The notes under the pieces: generated by a model
The model's input: only the letters and a program-made list of their open reading frames with translations
Databases searched by the model: none
Told to the model about the DNA's origin: nothing
Made by a program: the position numbers and the translations under genes
Shown here: positions 21,559-33,739 of the stretch, in pieces
How the letters are laid out: the number at the start of each line of letters is the position of its first letter
How positions within the stretch are numbered: position 1 is the first letter of the stretch
Source of the DNA: Epiperipatus broadwayi
Lineage: Eukaryota > Onychophora > Udeonychophora > Euonychophora > Peripatidae
DNA length: 64,000 bases
Reading direction: 5' to 3'
Assembly: GCA_028023455.1 (NCBI GenBank)
Contig: JAQFVV010000027.1
Span: 8,179,845 to 8,243,844 of the forward strand

Positions 21559-21688
21559 AAAATATTAAGTTTGTCAAGTGTTGGTGACCGAGTGGTCAGC
21601 AAAGCTGCCTTAGAAGCAGCTGTCCCGGGTTCATGGTCTCACTTCCCGGCTGATGCTTTGATACATGGAATAATAAAAAAATATTAAG
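21559..21688 (+). repeat. tRNA-derived SINE with target duplication
   Basis: It starts with a tRNA-like head AGTGTTGGTGACCGAGTGGT (A box) and a B-box-like GGTTCATGGTCTCACTTCCC, and ends with GATACATGG and an A-rich tail. It is flanked by AAAATATTAAG at 21,559-21,569 and 21,678-21,688. Retroposed by a LINE in trans (inference). Confidence 0.85.
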
Positions 21689-21922
21689 GGTCAATTCTTG
21701 TTTAATAACAAGCCCATGAACTAAAACTATTTTTAATCATAAGGGGCCCTCAATTTATTTGTAAAAGCTAGATAAATTTTATTTTTAATTCTATGCTGCT
21801 AGGCACTGTTAGCACCAGTGTTATGCCATGTAATATTTTATTGGTTTATATCAATGTTACATATAAAATTAGAAATTTTCACATACTTTTTGCTAATATA
21901 TGCAAACTATGAAAAATATTAC

Positions 21923-22052
21923 AAAGTTTCAACTAGTCAAGCGTTGGTGGCCGAGAGGTCAGCGCGGCCGCCTTACAAGCAGTTGTCCCGGGTTAGCAGG
22001 TTCGCTTCCCAGCCAATGCAGTGACACATGAAAAAAAAAAAGTTTCAACTAG
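21923..22052 (+). repeat. tRNA-derived SINE, well-preserved head, 14-bp target duplication
   Basis: The head 21,941-22,019 can close a seven-pair acceptor (GCGTTGG with CCAATGC, one G-U) and has A-box GGTGGCCGAGAGGTCA and B-box-like GGTTCGCTTCCC, like a Ser/Leu-type tRNA. The tail is GTGACACATG plus ten A or more. AAAGTTTCAACTAG flanks it at 21,923-21,936 and 22,039-22,052. The A tail and duplication argue against a functional tRNA gene. Confidence 0.9.
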
Positions 22053-22524
22053 ATCAGAAATTGGAAAGTGGGTGAAAATTATAATTTGATTCACACATAC
22101 AAAAAAAAAAAAAGGGTAAGTTAAAATGTATAAAAAATATTAATTTAGATCATTAAAATCAAAATGTTTTGACTGGGATAAGTTTAGGAGAATTGAGCAA
22201 ACCAAACATTTACGAAAGAATAAACGTAGGCGGTAGTAACTACACTGGTAAATGTGATGTTAGATATAGAAAGGATTAATTGATTTGTAAATATAGTTAA
22301 GTGATATGATATGTTCTATCATTAAATGTTGAATGTTTAGAAAATTTAAACATCTAAAATACCATCATCCCAAACCTTCAAGCAAATAATTAGTTAAGTG
22401 TTATTTTTAAATAAAATTCACATATGTTTAAAACAATCATAATTCCTTTTAAAAATAGGATGTAAAAAATGTTAGCAAGAATAAAACAGTTTAATTATTT
22501 TGAAGTAAGAGATTAATATGCAAT

Positions 22525-23245
22525 GTGATTGTGTGCACTACGACCTTTTCATTCTCAGAGTCAGGAATCTCTCAGATACTATGCCCAAAGTGATCTGTTA
22601 GTCATCTTACCATCCCTTTTTATTCCCCACCCTAAGTTTTTCCCATATTCTTCTCTATCCTGCTTTATCCCATTTCCACAACATTATCTTTGTCTGCTCT
22701 ATTGCCCTTATATCTAAATCCCTCTTACCTTTTTCCAAACCAAGCATAAAAACTAAGAACCCAGTTTCTGTATAATTACTTTGTTTATATTTATTCTCCC
22801 ACAACTTCATTATTTGCACCCTCTCTTCTTGTAAGCATTTATATTCAATTAACAGATGCCTAATATTTTCTATGCCTTCCTTATATAACTTGCAGAATAA
22901 ATGACCCACACTTCTCCATTTATATGTATATTCCCCTATTGCTTGAGCCTTAAACAGTAAACTACTTTTCTTGCTATTATCATAAATTAACTCTCACCCA
23001 ATATTTTGTTTACTTCTATAAATATTTAAACTCTTAATTCTCCATCTCTCCAACTCCCTATTTTTTTATTAATGCATCTATTCTTCTATCCCATTCCTTG
23101 CCACTATGACCCTCAACAATTCTCCTAACGCAATCATCCCACCTCTTGTATAAGTACACTGATGTAAAGTCTTTATTCAAATTTTCTTCATACCATACTA
23201 CTTTTCTCATCCATCATGTTGACTGCCCTTTATTCATAACCTAAT
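22525..23245 (-). pseudogene. Retrotransposon L, 3' part (copy 2)
   Basis: Minus-strand frames match the 7.7-kb copy: SVYLYKRWDDCVRRIVEGHS, then FCKLYKEGIENIRHLLIEYK, where the knuckle cysteines are partly replaced (CKLC to CKLY, C to Y). It lacks everything before the thumb region. The terminal sequence CAGGAATCTCTCAG is shared with the other L copies. Confidence 0.8.
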
Positions 23246-23929
23246 TAATAATATTAATTATGGTCATTATGTCATCTGATGTAGAATATCACTATTACAT
23301 AATGTAGGATTATATACTCATATATTTCTATCTTCTCCAAACTTAATATAAATATCAAGAATGAATTGACATCAGTAAATAATATGTGGATATTTTCAAA
23401 ATCAGCACATTGTTATATTCAAAAGATTTGTATATTTTATTCTTTAAGGAATAATGTAGTGCTATGCAGGAATATGGGTCTTGTTAAATGTTACTAAGAT
23501 AACAAGTGCATTAAGCTTTATATCTTCATTTAGATTAAATCCAAAAAAAACCCTGATTATGCTTCATCTTTTAATGATTTATGATGAACTCTATAGATAG
23601 CAAATTGTATATTATCAATAGATATATTATGGTAATAAAACATTCTAGGTTTTTAAAATCAAAAATGACTTCCTGGTGATGACCAGGAAGCACTTCATGC
23701 GCCCATCAATTTGACTACAATATTAATTGAATCAAAGATAAACTATGATCAGTATCATTGTACAGTTGAAAATATTTTTAATCTTTTATTATTTATTATA
23801 ATGTAACTTAACTTCTAGAAAAAGTAATTCACTTGTTTTTTTTTATTCCAAAGCCACTTGTTATAAGTTTTAATAATATTGCAGTTCAGGTGATTCTTCT
23901 TACGCTTTTTTCAGCAAGGGCTTTTTATT

Positions 23930-24140
23930 ATTATTATTACAGTTTCGACTCTACCATGCGGTCTTCATCGGATCTGCAGGGTTCAGATACACATAACAAT
24001 AATTTTGATTGATAAATTTGTATAAAATAGAAAATGTATTATCCTAATGGTTATATTGTTATGTGTATTTGAGTTTTGTGGATCTGGTGAGGACTGCAGG
24101 TGCAGTTGAGGCTGTAATAATAATAATGGGGGGCTTTTGC
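23930..24140. repeat. Foldback with TAA-repeat ends and partial hammerhead-like strands
   Basis: Arms TTATTACAGTTTCGACTCTA ... GATACACATAACAAT and the complementary ATTGTTATGTGTATTTGAG ... GGCTGTAATAATAATAAT are inverted copies. On the minus strand the left arm reads CCGATGA-AGACC...AGTC-GAAAC and ends in TAATAATAATAA. CGATGA and GAAAC resemble the hammerhead strands, but U4 is C and no helix III is visible. Confidence 0.7.
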
Positions 24141-24749
24141 TGAGAGGGGTGTAACAGGAATTGTTTGAACTGCAATGGAATATTGTATATGAAGATAGCA
24201 GAAATAAAGGAAAGAAAGAAGAAAAGTGTTTAGAAGGATTATATAAAATTATTCTACACGAATAAAGCGTGATAAACAGAGGATTATATATAGAAGTTTT
24301 AGTAATCAATGGAAATTGGCTGGCAGGATTATATACAAGTAATAATTATGTAAGAGCTCTTATAAACGGGTGTAAAATTCCTATACTTGTAATATTTAAT
24401 TGGAGCCATAGTCCAATAAAACTATCCATTTTAGATACTATTTTTCTATAAATACTTAAACATTTTTAATTAAACTAACCATGTATTTGTAATATACGAT
24501 TAAAAAAGTCTTTTAATGAAATGCCTTTAGATTTAGAAGATAAAAATTTTAATTGACTTTGTTTAAAATTGCTTTTGATAGATAAAAAAATAAAAACTGG
24601 TTTATTAGAAATTGAAAAATAAACTCTTTTTAAATACAAAAGAAATTGTTTTTTAATGACTATATGGTTTAATTATTTCTTTTATAAATTTGTTGGCATG
24701 GTTTTAAAATCTATTATTAAAATAAATTATTGTTTAATTTAATTTAACT

Positions 24750-26337
24750 GCAGATATGGATGAAGTTTTAGTGGATATTATTAAGAAATTATATGAAAAA
24801 AATTACTATACATATCAATTAGGGGATATAGAATCAATAAAAGTTAAAAATGGGGTGGGATTAAGACAAGGATGCCCTATGTCACCTATTTTGTTTTTGT
24901 TGTATTTGAATGAAATGGAGAGAGCAATAGAAAGACTAGGAAGTGGGATAGAGATACCGTTAATAGGTAGCAAGGGAGTATATACTTTGTCAGGTCTTTT
25001 TTTTGTGGAAGATGTCTTTTTGTGTGCAGAAAGAAGAGAAGATATGGAAGTTATGCTGAGGACATGTGCAAGGGTGGATAAAGAGATGGGATTAAATTTA
25101 GTAAAGAAAAATCAAATATAATGATGGTTAATACTGGGGAAAAAGAAGATGAAGAATTTTTATTGGGAGATATAAACTTAAGTGTGGTGAATAGATATAG
25201 TTATTCGGAAATCATCTTAAGTAATCAGAAAAATTGCTTGGATGAATGGGAGAAAAAATTGCTAAATGAAGCCAAGAAAAGAAAAAGGGATAAAGAAATT
25301 AATTGTTTTCATATAATAAATATAATATAGCTAAAATTGTATGGAAGGGAGTTGCAGTAGCAGGGTTAACATATGGCAATGATGTGTTATGTGTTAGTAA
25401 AGGGATATTAGATTACTTAGAAAAAGTACAAAGAGAATAGGAAGACATGCATTAGATGGAGATGTGTGGACAGCAAAAGGAGGCAACTCAAGGAGAAATG
25501 GGATGATCAAAATTTTTATATGAGAGATGCAAAAAATAAAATGAAAATGTTTGGTAGATTGCAGTTTATGGATAATAAAAGAATAGCCAAAATAGTATTT
25601 AATTGGATTACAAATAAAAGGCAGGCAACAAGATGGGTGAGAAAGGTAATGCGGTATGCAGAAGATTTGGATAAAGAATTTATATCAGTATACTTGTACA
25701 AAAGGTGTGATGATTGTGTTAGGATTGTTGAATGTTATAATGGTAAGGAATGGGATAGAAGAATAGATACATTAATAAAGAATAGAGAATTGGAGTGATG
25801 CAGAATTAGTATGGAGAGTAAAAAGAGTTTAAGTATATATAGAAGAAAACAACATTGGGTGAAAGTTAATTTATGATAATAGCAAGGAAAGTAGTTTATT
25901 GTTTAAGGCTTGAACAGGATCTTTAGCAACAAGGGAATATACACGTAAATGGAAAAATATGGGTGATTTACTCTGCAAGTTGTGTAAGGAAGGCATAGAA
26001 AATATTAGGCATCTGTTAATTCAATGTAAATGCTTGAAAGCAGAAAGAGTACAAATAATGAAGTTATAGAAGAATAAATATGAACAAAGTGATTATACAG
26101 AAAGTGGGTTATTGGTTTTTATGTTGGGTTTGGGAATGGATAAGGGGGATTTAGGTATGAAGGCCATGGAGTTGACAAAGATTATGTTGTGAAAATGTGA
26201 TGGAGCAGATTATAGGAAAACTTAGGATGGGGAATGGAAAGGGAAGGTAAAGTGGCTAACAGATTTCCTGGGCATAGTTGCTGAGAGATTCCTGACTCTG
26301 TATAAGGAGACGTCACAGTGCATCACATCACATCACA
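24750..26337 (+). pseudogene. Retrotransposon L, 5'-truncated copy 3
   Basis: It starts at motif B (MDEVLVDIIKKLYEKN ... GLRQGCPMSPILFLLYLNEM), then SGLFFVEDVFLCAERRED, where motif C has FVED in place of FADD, so a catalytic Asp is lost. Further frames DAKNKMKMFGRLQFMDNKRI and the knuckle region near 25,975-26,040 follow. The 3' tail is GTGCATCACATCACATCAC, a short ATCAC-type repeat. Several stops and frameshifts. Confidence 0.85.
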
Positions 26338-27129
26338 TTGTTTAAGTATATTTTAAATTATAGATTTTATACTTATTTAAATATTTCTAAATCAATTTTA
26401 CTTGAAAGAAAAGCAAATTGATGTTAGTTTCTTAGGGTTTTTTTTAAAAGTATTTTTAAAATATATTTTTAGGTAAATCATCTTAAATTAATTAATTAGT
26501 TAAAAGAAAAATATAAACAGCTTTAAGTAGAGATTAATAAATGGTAGACAGTAGATAAACGAACCAATTAAGGAGTTTGAATAATAAAAAAAAAAACTAT
26601 CCATAAATTATTAGTAGAAAAAGGAATGAATTTTCAAAAATAGACTTATATAAAAAGCTAATCAATCAGTTGAAGTTAATATCAATTGAATTGCAGTTGA
26701 GTTGAAAAGTGCACAGTTCCAAAATTAATAGCCTATCTTGCAGTGTGCTATTAGCTAAAATGTCATATACATTTAGATGGACCACTATATTTTAGCCATG
26801 ATCAACCAAACTATGATAAGGGATCAGTCATTAATGCAATTCTGAAAGATAGCTAATCCCATTATCATGCTTCTGTAAGGATTAATGATCCTATAATTAG
26901 GAATAATACATTGAAACTTCATTAATACCTTTCATTGATCTGAAAAATGATAAAAGTCATGCTGTCACATAACTCAGAAAAATAGAAAGAGAACAAATAA
27001 AAAGATAAAAATCCACAATAATGGATAGACATTTTAACAGAAATGTTAAATTTAGAAAGGTAAACTTACCTTAACATTTAAACTGAAAGTTTGTTTATTT
27101 TCCCAACTTAATTATTTAAAAGTGAATAA

Positions 27130-27215
27130 TAGTTGATAATTTTTATTAGTCATTCATTAGATTAGAAATTATCCAATAATGAATATTACACCTACAGAAA
27201 TATTATTCATTATTA
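27130..27215. repeat. Single arm of the 7.3-kb foldback family
   Basis: TTTTTATTAGTCATTCATTAG and the ATTATCC, ACAGAAATATTATTCATT segments match the arm at 7,330-7,400. It has no partner here. Confidence 0.65.
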
Positions 27216-27249
27216 AATAATATTTAATTTCATTGATTATATAAACACT

Positions 27250-28750
27250 TTAATGTAGTTCTTATTCTTACTGCTACTGGTATTGTTTAAGTGTTGATTT
27301 GTAAACCTATCTAATCTTAAGCATTATTCGCTTTATTTCAGTAATAGACATTTGTTTGGAGTGCAATTTGAAAGTTATAACATACTAGCTGGTCTGCTTT
27401 CAGAACAGTCTATATTTACTTATTTAATGAGATTTATTTAAACTTCTTTGTATCAATAATTTCATTCTCTGTGATCAAGTTGCAATCTTTAGTGTCTATA
27501 TAAACATATTAGACAATAAATAAAGGTGGATTTCCACCTTTATTGTCAAAAAGAGGTTGCCTTGACAACATATTGAGATTGTTATTGATATTAATATTGC
27601 TTAAGTGCTGATTGCTCCCAATGAATTTACATTTATAAACCTATCTAGCCTTGAGAATTATTAGCTTTATTCTTTAAGTAATATACATTGTTAGAGCACG
27701 GTTTGAAATTATAATTTTGACTATGTGTTAATTTGCTTTCAGAATAGGTCATATTTACCTGTTTAATGAAGTTTATTTGAACTTCTTTGTATCAATAATT
27801 TCATTCTCTGGGGACAAGTTGCAATCTTTAGTCTCTACATCAGAGGTGGCTAAGATATTGTTAACCATTGACTATGAAGCTGACGATTGACAAATTATAA
27901 TGATTAATTCAAAGCTGATTTGAATATAAAAAATAATAGAAAAATAAAAAAAGTAAAAATTCAAAATTATTCTCATTTAAAAATAATTAAATTTAAAATA
28001 ACACCTGTTGTTACAGTTGATCTTAAAAATAAACCTAGGTTAGAAGAAGCTGAAAAAAAATTAAATTATTTTTGTGCAAGGCTAGAGCTAAAATTCTTAG
28101 AAATATTTAATTGCCACTTTCCAGAGGAGAAATGAAAATAACTTATCCTGAAGAAACAAGGATTTTAATTAACTGATTGTAAAGCAAAGAAGTTGTCAAC
28201 TTTTTAAAACAGTTCATATAGTAATTTGATAATTGTAATTTAATAAATATTTTATAAAGCGTCATGGACAAATTGTAATACTAGAGGTGGTAATTTAATA
28301 GGAGTCATACAAAATGTCTTCAACAGTTTGTTTTTTATTGAAAAAAAATTCATCAGTTCATACCTTCTACAAACGTCACCAATATTTCTGAGTACCTAAA
28401 AAGCCCTTATAAAAAAAAACCCACCAATTCATAAGTACATTCTAAAAAAAACAGGACTTCGCACCATTATTTTTTCTGTTCCGGCAAAAATAACATTTTT
28501 TGCCTGGTTTCCGGTTTGAAGCCCTGAAAAAAACGTAGTCACCCTCAGGTACACTTTCACCAAAAAAATCTCCCCCAATGTCTAAAAGTTTGGTCACCCC
28601 TGCTCTATATAAACATATTAGACCATAAATAAAGGGTGGATTTCCACCTTTATTTTTTTTAAAAGGTTGCCTTGACAACAGGTTGAGATTGTTGACTGTT
28701 ATAGTGGTAATGTTTAAGTGTTGGCTGCTTTCAATGAATTTACACATATA
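27250..28750. repeat. Tandem repeat of about 0.32 kb with a strong hairpin, split by a hAT element
   Basis: At least two units share AACTTCTTTGTATCAATAAT, TTTCATTCTCTG and a hairpin segment (AAATAAAGGTGGA/TTTCCACCTTTATT) at 27,512-27,547 and again at 28,620-28,656, then GGTTGCCTTGACAACA. The second unit is interrupted by the hAT element at 27,841-28,602. Origin unknown. Confidence 0.75.
27841..28602. mobile_element. Non-autonomous hAT element with 8-bp target duplication
   Basis: The left end CAGAGGTGGCTAA and the right end (complement CAGGGGTGACCAAAC) are classic hAT termini. They are flanked by CTCTACAT (27,833-27,840) and CTCTATAT (28,603-28,610). An internal frame of 71 codons (27,920-28,135; NKPRLEEAEKKLNYF) shows no transposase motif I recognise. 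At 762 bp it cannot encode a transposase. Confidence 0.85.
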
Positions 28751-29809
28751 TATATATCAAATAATTTTGTGAAATTAACATATATGTGCATGCAGATTTA
28801 CTTAATCATTCATTTTAAACAAAAGTTACTTTATTAAATGGTGTTTTTTTTTTAAAAAAAATATTTTATCCGACCTACAATCCATATATGTAAATAAGGT
28901 ATTTCATGAGTCTATTAAAAAAAGTAAACTTTTTAAAATTCTGAAATGATTAAATAAGAATTTTGTCTAAAATTTCAGAATAATGTTAGTATACACTGTG
29001 TATTATTACATAAATACAGTAAAGATGTAATTATAAATTTATAAATACAGTAATTAAATTTTTATAAACTGTTAATTAAATTTATGATACTTAAGTATGT
29101 ATATGTTGTTAATTGATATGATCTTAATGGATTTTGTTTTACTGTTAATTTACTAAACTACATAATGGATCTTAGTGTCTAAATTCTTGTTTTAACCAAG
29201 TTAGTTGGACATGCATCAGATATGGAAAGGAATTAATCAACTAAAAGGAATGTAATAGATAGATGTTTTCCTTAGCTTAATCAAAGAGTGATGGATATCA
29301 TCTTACTCCTTCAACTAATAACATGGCACCTGGATAATCTTATATAATTAAGAAAATAATTGGTATAAAGTGCAAAGTACAAATAAAAATTTTAATCATT
29401 CAATCACGATAACCTAGCTAGAGAGCTAATACGTTCTTAACTTCGTGACAATTGGAATTTACACTTTTGACATTTGCACTTTAGATAATCATCATCATGA
29501 CTACTGGTGCCATCTGTAGTTATATAGTTTTACCTCTTTAAACCATCTCATTAACACATGTATTCAGATATATGTAAAGTAGATTATCAAATTGTGATAA
29601 TTGATTAATTTAGTGAATGAGCCTATTCATCAGCATCTGTGATAAGCCTATTCCTTTCTTGTTTTTAGTCCATTGTAATATATATCTTATCTATAAGTCT
29701 CACTGACCAAGCATATTTTTATTAAAAATAGCTTACCAGTAAGTTAGATGTTTAACCTAAGTGCACACACAAGCTAGCAACATGATGATAAAAAAGATTT
29801 AAAATTATA
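28751..29809. other. Gap without recognised features
   Basis: AT-rich intergenic or intronic sequence. No repeat partner or coding signal seen. Confidence 0.6.
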
Positions 29810-30325
29810 CACAGTCCGTCCCAGTGAAAAGGTAGTCCTGTCATCAATGCACTTCTATGCAGTGACATGATTTAGCTATTGACAACAAAAATTTTAAGCC
29901 ACTTACATGTCTGGATCATAAATTATAACATGAAATATAACAGTGTCTTTAATACTTTCATAGATTGTCTTCAATGCTCTCCCTGTCATTACAAAATTTT
30001 GCAAACTACTTGAAAATATTCTTGCAATTCATAGTTTCAATGCCATATAAAGTTTTAATCATTTCAAATGTTTTGGTAGTAATTTTGCCCAATTTAAAAC
30101 AAAATTTAATGTTAGCGCATTCTTCTCGCATGAGTTAAAGTATGAAAGACAGTCACACTTCATATCATAAATCGTGATCCTAACAAGATAGCACTTTAAA
30201 ATTTTTGCAGTGAAGAACTAAACTGTTACTTCATAATGCCCATATTGATTCAAAGATGGCACTGTAGACAACTTGGGAAAAAACTAATCACTTTCTCACT
30301 GGTATACACTGTGTATGTATTGTTT
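29810..30325 (-). mobile_element. Mariner-derived MITE (M family), copy 2
   Basis: It runs from ACACAGTCCGTCCCAGTG to CACTGGTATACACTGTGT, which are inverted relatives. The minus strand reads ANIKFCFKLGKITTKTFEMI, then KTLYGIETMNCKNIFK and REDN-like ESIEDN: the DNA-binding start of a mariner transposase. It joins straight to the far terminus, so the DD(D/E) domain is deleted. About 0.5 kb. Confidence 0.8.
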
Positions 30326-30329
30326 TTTG

Positions 30330-32060
30330 ACACAAGTTGGGTTATTCCAGGAAATAAGAATGGATTTAATTTTAAATGTCTTTTGATTTAAAAAAAGTCA
30401 CACTATAAACTAAATGCAAATTAATTTAAATATAGTAAATGAAGAGGAAGGAAAATGGATTAGAAAAATAAATAAGGTGATTCTGTTATCTTCGAAAGAT
30501 ATTAAAATAATTATTGAATAAAGATTTGAATAATATTTGTGCAATAATTCAATGAAAAAAAAACTGTGAATTATAAATATGAATCGATTCAACTTTAATA
30601 AGTAAATGTACATATCAAATATGAAAAATATAGATAATTTTATCTAAAATTTAAATCATAAAAGAAATATGTTAGCTACATAAAATATGTCATTTTTACT
30701 TATACAAATTTAGATAAAACATTTTTAAAAAAAAAACTAATTGACAAATAAGACTTTAGCTTATAGAGACAAATAAATTTACTAATGAATAAAGCAACTT
30801 AGAGCGACATAACCTGTTTATAAATAGCATATAACAGTAGCAGTAGTGTAATTTTGACAGAAACCTATTTAAATTTGAGTTCTCCATTTATTAAAATTTC
30901 TTCTATGAATATATGGCCGATGATTGTTGAAGGAATGCATGTTAATCATAGTAATAAATCAGTTTGGAAGTAAAATCGTATAATAGTAAAAAAAAATGGA
31001 CCACTATTAGTAGTCTAGGATCAGCTAAGACTGAAAAATATGGCAGAATGCAATTAGAAATCAATTTAAATACTATTGTGTAGTTTCTATACATAAAATG
31101 ATTTCAATCCTTGAAGAGAAATTTTCCCTAAATGGCTTACTAACTCTCCTGCTTAAACTTACATCAATCTTCCACATATGTAACCGGATCTCTGGTTGAC
31201 TCGAAGGCTTGACATGAAATGATTTAGTCCTTATAGGAAACCTTCATTGTGAAAAGCTGTTCCATTAAAAACTTACTTGTTCTGAAATATGAAATAGCTA
31301 ACTTTCAGAGATATTCATCCAGGCTATTGAAGGAGGAAAGAAATACCTCAAAAAATTCCATGAATGCAAACATAGCTTGTAAGGATCTGCTCAAACAAAA
31401 AAATAACAGCAAATCCATGGATAAATAGGGATATTAGCAAATTAAAAATAATAAAATTTAATTATGTATACATAAATATACAAACACATGAATATTTTTG
31501 ATTAAACACAAGATGAGATTATTTGATTACATAATTCTACAAATTCAAAGCCTACTTAATTGAATTTTATCCTCATTTAAAATAAATTATATATCTTGAC
31601 TCGAGATAATATTTTTAAATGCAACAGACCTTTAATGTATTATTTCTTTTACCTGTTTTGATACAATCATAGAAGGGAATATTCTAGAACTTAAGGCTCG
31701 GGGACCAACAGCCCAGTCTGTCAATTCTGGTGTCCAAACTTCTTGAACTTTCAAGCAATAAATTATTTAATTATTATAATTATTTAATGATTTATTTATT
31801 TTTAATTGCTTAAAGACAAGATTTCTTTTCCAATTACAGAATTCCTCTAATCCTCTCCAAACATACGTTGCTTTGCTTATCCACATTTCTTTAAAGTATA
31901 AAGAATTATTTTACAGAAACAGGAGTTTAGTCAGACTTAAAATTAAAAAAAACTACAATGCATTAAAACAGTATACGAGAAAAAGTGACTTACCATTATA
32001 TTTATAATTGATTAATTTTTCTAGAAATACAAATACCTGGATTGATATAGTGCAATTCTC
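30330..32060. other. Gap; three low-AT islands of unknown nature
   Basis: Mostly AT-rich. On the minus strand there are three short stretches with coding-like composition near 31,170-31,265, 31,650-31,765 and 31,820-31,905. They are described as a finding; I do not call them exons. Confidence 0.4.
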
Positions 32061-32064
32061 TATG

Positions 32065-32540
32065 AGATACAAACAGTGAATCTCAATAAAAAGGTGACTG
32101 GTTGTTTCATCAAACTACCTGCCTTAGGGTAGGTGTTAGTAGCAACATCGTTTAATTATTCATTACAAAAATTTTAAGATGCTAGCATAACTGGATCATG
32201 AGTTATGGCATGGAATGTGATCAACATTTCGTATCTTAACCCATAATACTCTAAAATTAAATTTTATTTTAAATTGGACAAATCAATGCTGAATGTTTGA
32301 AAAGATTCATTCTGTGTAAGGGAGTCGCAAAAATGTTTTCAAGTGTTTGCAAGCTGGTAGAAAGAGCATCGAGGACAATCCACAATGTCACAAAACCTAA
32401 TATCACCTTTAACATGTGGAGAATATGTTGCTACACAATACATTGTAAGCAGCTTGGAGAACCGTTACCTTTTCACTGGATCATACTGTATACATTATGT
32501 TCCAGACATTGTGATAAATTTATTACACATTATCTTTTAC
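32065..32540 (+). mobile_element. Mariner-derived MITE (M family), copy 3
   Basis: Same layout as copy 2 in the opposite orientation: plus-strand frames read IKFYFKLDKSM, then FQVFASW and EHRGQS-like remnants, and end near CTGTATACATTATG. The frame is broken by stops. Confidence 0.7.
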
Positions 32541-33486
32541 TAAATTATTAACAATTAAAAGTTGACACCTTTTTATTATTATTCCAATACATTTCCTATC
32601 TATATTTTTTATATATGTTTGATTTATCAGGTCAGTTGTATTTTTAGAACTATTTTCTGCGTACTGCATTTAAATCATGGGCTGTACGCAGAACAGATTC
32701 TGAGTATCAGACAGTACACTTTGTTAAGCATCCGTTTCTCTGGAAATCCAGACAATAGTGCCCAAATAGTAAGACTATAAATTAAAAATAATAAATAAAC
32801 TGAAATAATAAATAAAAAAATAATGAGTAAACTAATATCCAGTTATCTGACTTTTACTTTGCAAGAACTATTTAGACATATTACAATGCTAGATAGCAAA
32901 TCTTGATAAAATTGTTATATTATTGCATACCACTGTGCAGTTACAGATAAATCAACACATAAAACACATCACTCTAGCCAAGACCTAAAATTAGCCAATA
33001 GAATATCAACAACCTGTTGTCATGGCAACACTATTATAAATAAATATGTATACTGATAAGTGTCAATGCTACAGGTATTTAAATTTTATCTGATCATAGA
33101 GAGATAGATATAAATATATAAGCATATAATAATTATATTTTCTATCATCTTGTTTTTATCAGCTTTCTTATATATATATGCAGCATGTTTGTACACACTA
33201 GCTACCCAATGTTAGGCAAGATGATTCTCTTTCAAAAACATGTCCCTCTCCTAAACATCTGTTGCAATATACATTTTTTTATAATGATAACTTCAGTGAA
33301 TCACTTTAATCCAATATAAGTGGACCTAAATACACATATATCAGATTCATCATGCATACATATACACATAAACATAAATAAATTCTGATTCTAACATATA
33401 TATATATCAAGTTCATCACACACACACACTTATATTAATATTCAAACATATGAATTCCATCTCTCAACTTTTTAAAAAAAATATAC

Positions 33487-33593
33487 CTTTCTTAAATCTC
33501 AGCTGAGCCATATCGTAACGCCCATAATCTCTTAATAGAATTAATCCACCAGGCCGCAAATATTTTACTAAATTGATTATTGCTGTCTTCATT
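33487..33593 (-). CDS. METTL2: Internal exon of a METTL2-type tRNA m3C methyltransferase
   Basis: A 107-nt minus-strand exon, preceded by TATATTTCAG and followed by GTATAT. It encodes [35 protein letters not shown], with one base on each side completing split codons. K-PGG-(hydrophobic)[16 protein letters not shown] is a diagnostic block of the METTL2/METTL8 branch (Trm140-like), SAM-dependent enzymes that form 3-methylcytidine in tRNA anticodon loops. METTL6 differs here. It lies near the end of the methyltransferase fold, after the motif I-III strands. I find no SAM-binding exon upstream and no downstream exon for the usual ENFYVRGDGTR, so the flanking introns must be long or the rest lies outside the window. 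The frame is intact; neighbours on both sides are mariner MITEs, probably intronic. Confidence 0.85.
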
Positions 33594-33739
33594 CTGAAAT
33601 ATATTTACATGAATTTTTTTTTTTAATTTAAAAAAATCCTTTAAAATCTTATATAGCGTGAATAACAACAAATATATAATTTTTATACTTAACTATATGT
33701 ATATTAAACATATACAAGATATTCACTTTATATTATACT

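Noticed and set aside
21941-22019. Functional Ser/Leu tRNA gene
   Set aside because: Flanked by a 14-bp target duplication and followed by an A tail, so it is a SINE head; the T arm is not canonical.
31170-31265. C-terminal exon of METTL2 (frame with LRVNQRS resembling LQVNRGK)
   Set aside because: Only about five residues agree and the following residues do not match the expected MYRVW end. Treated as coincidence.
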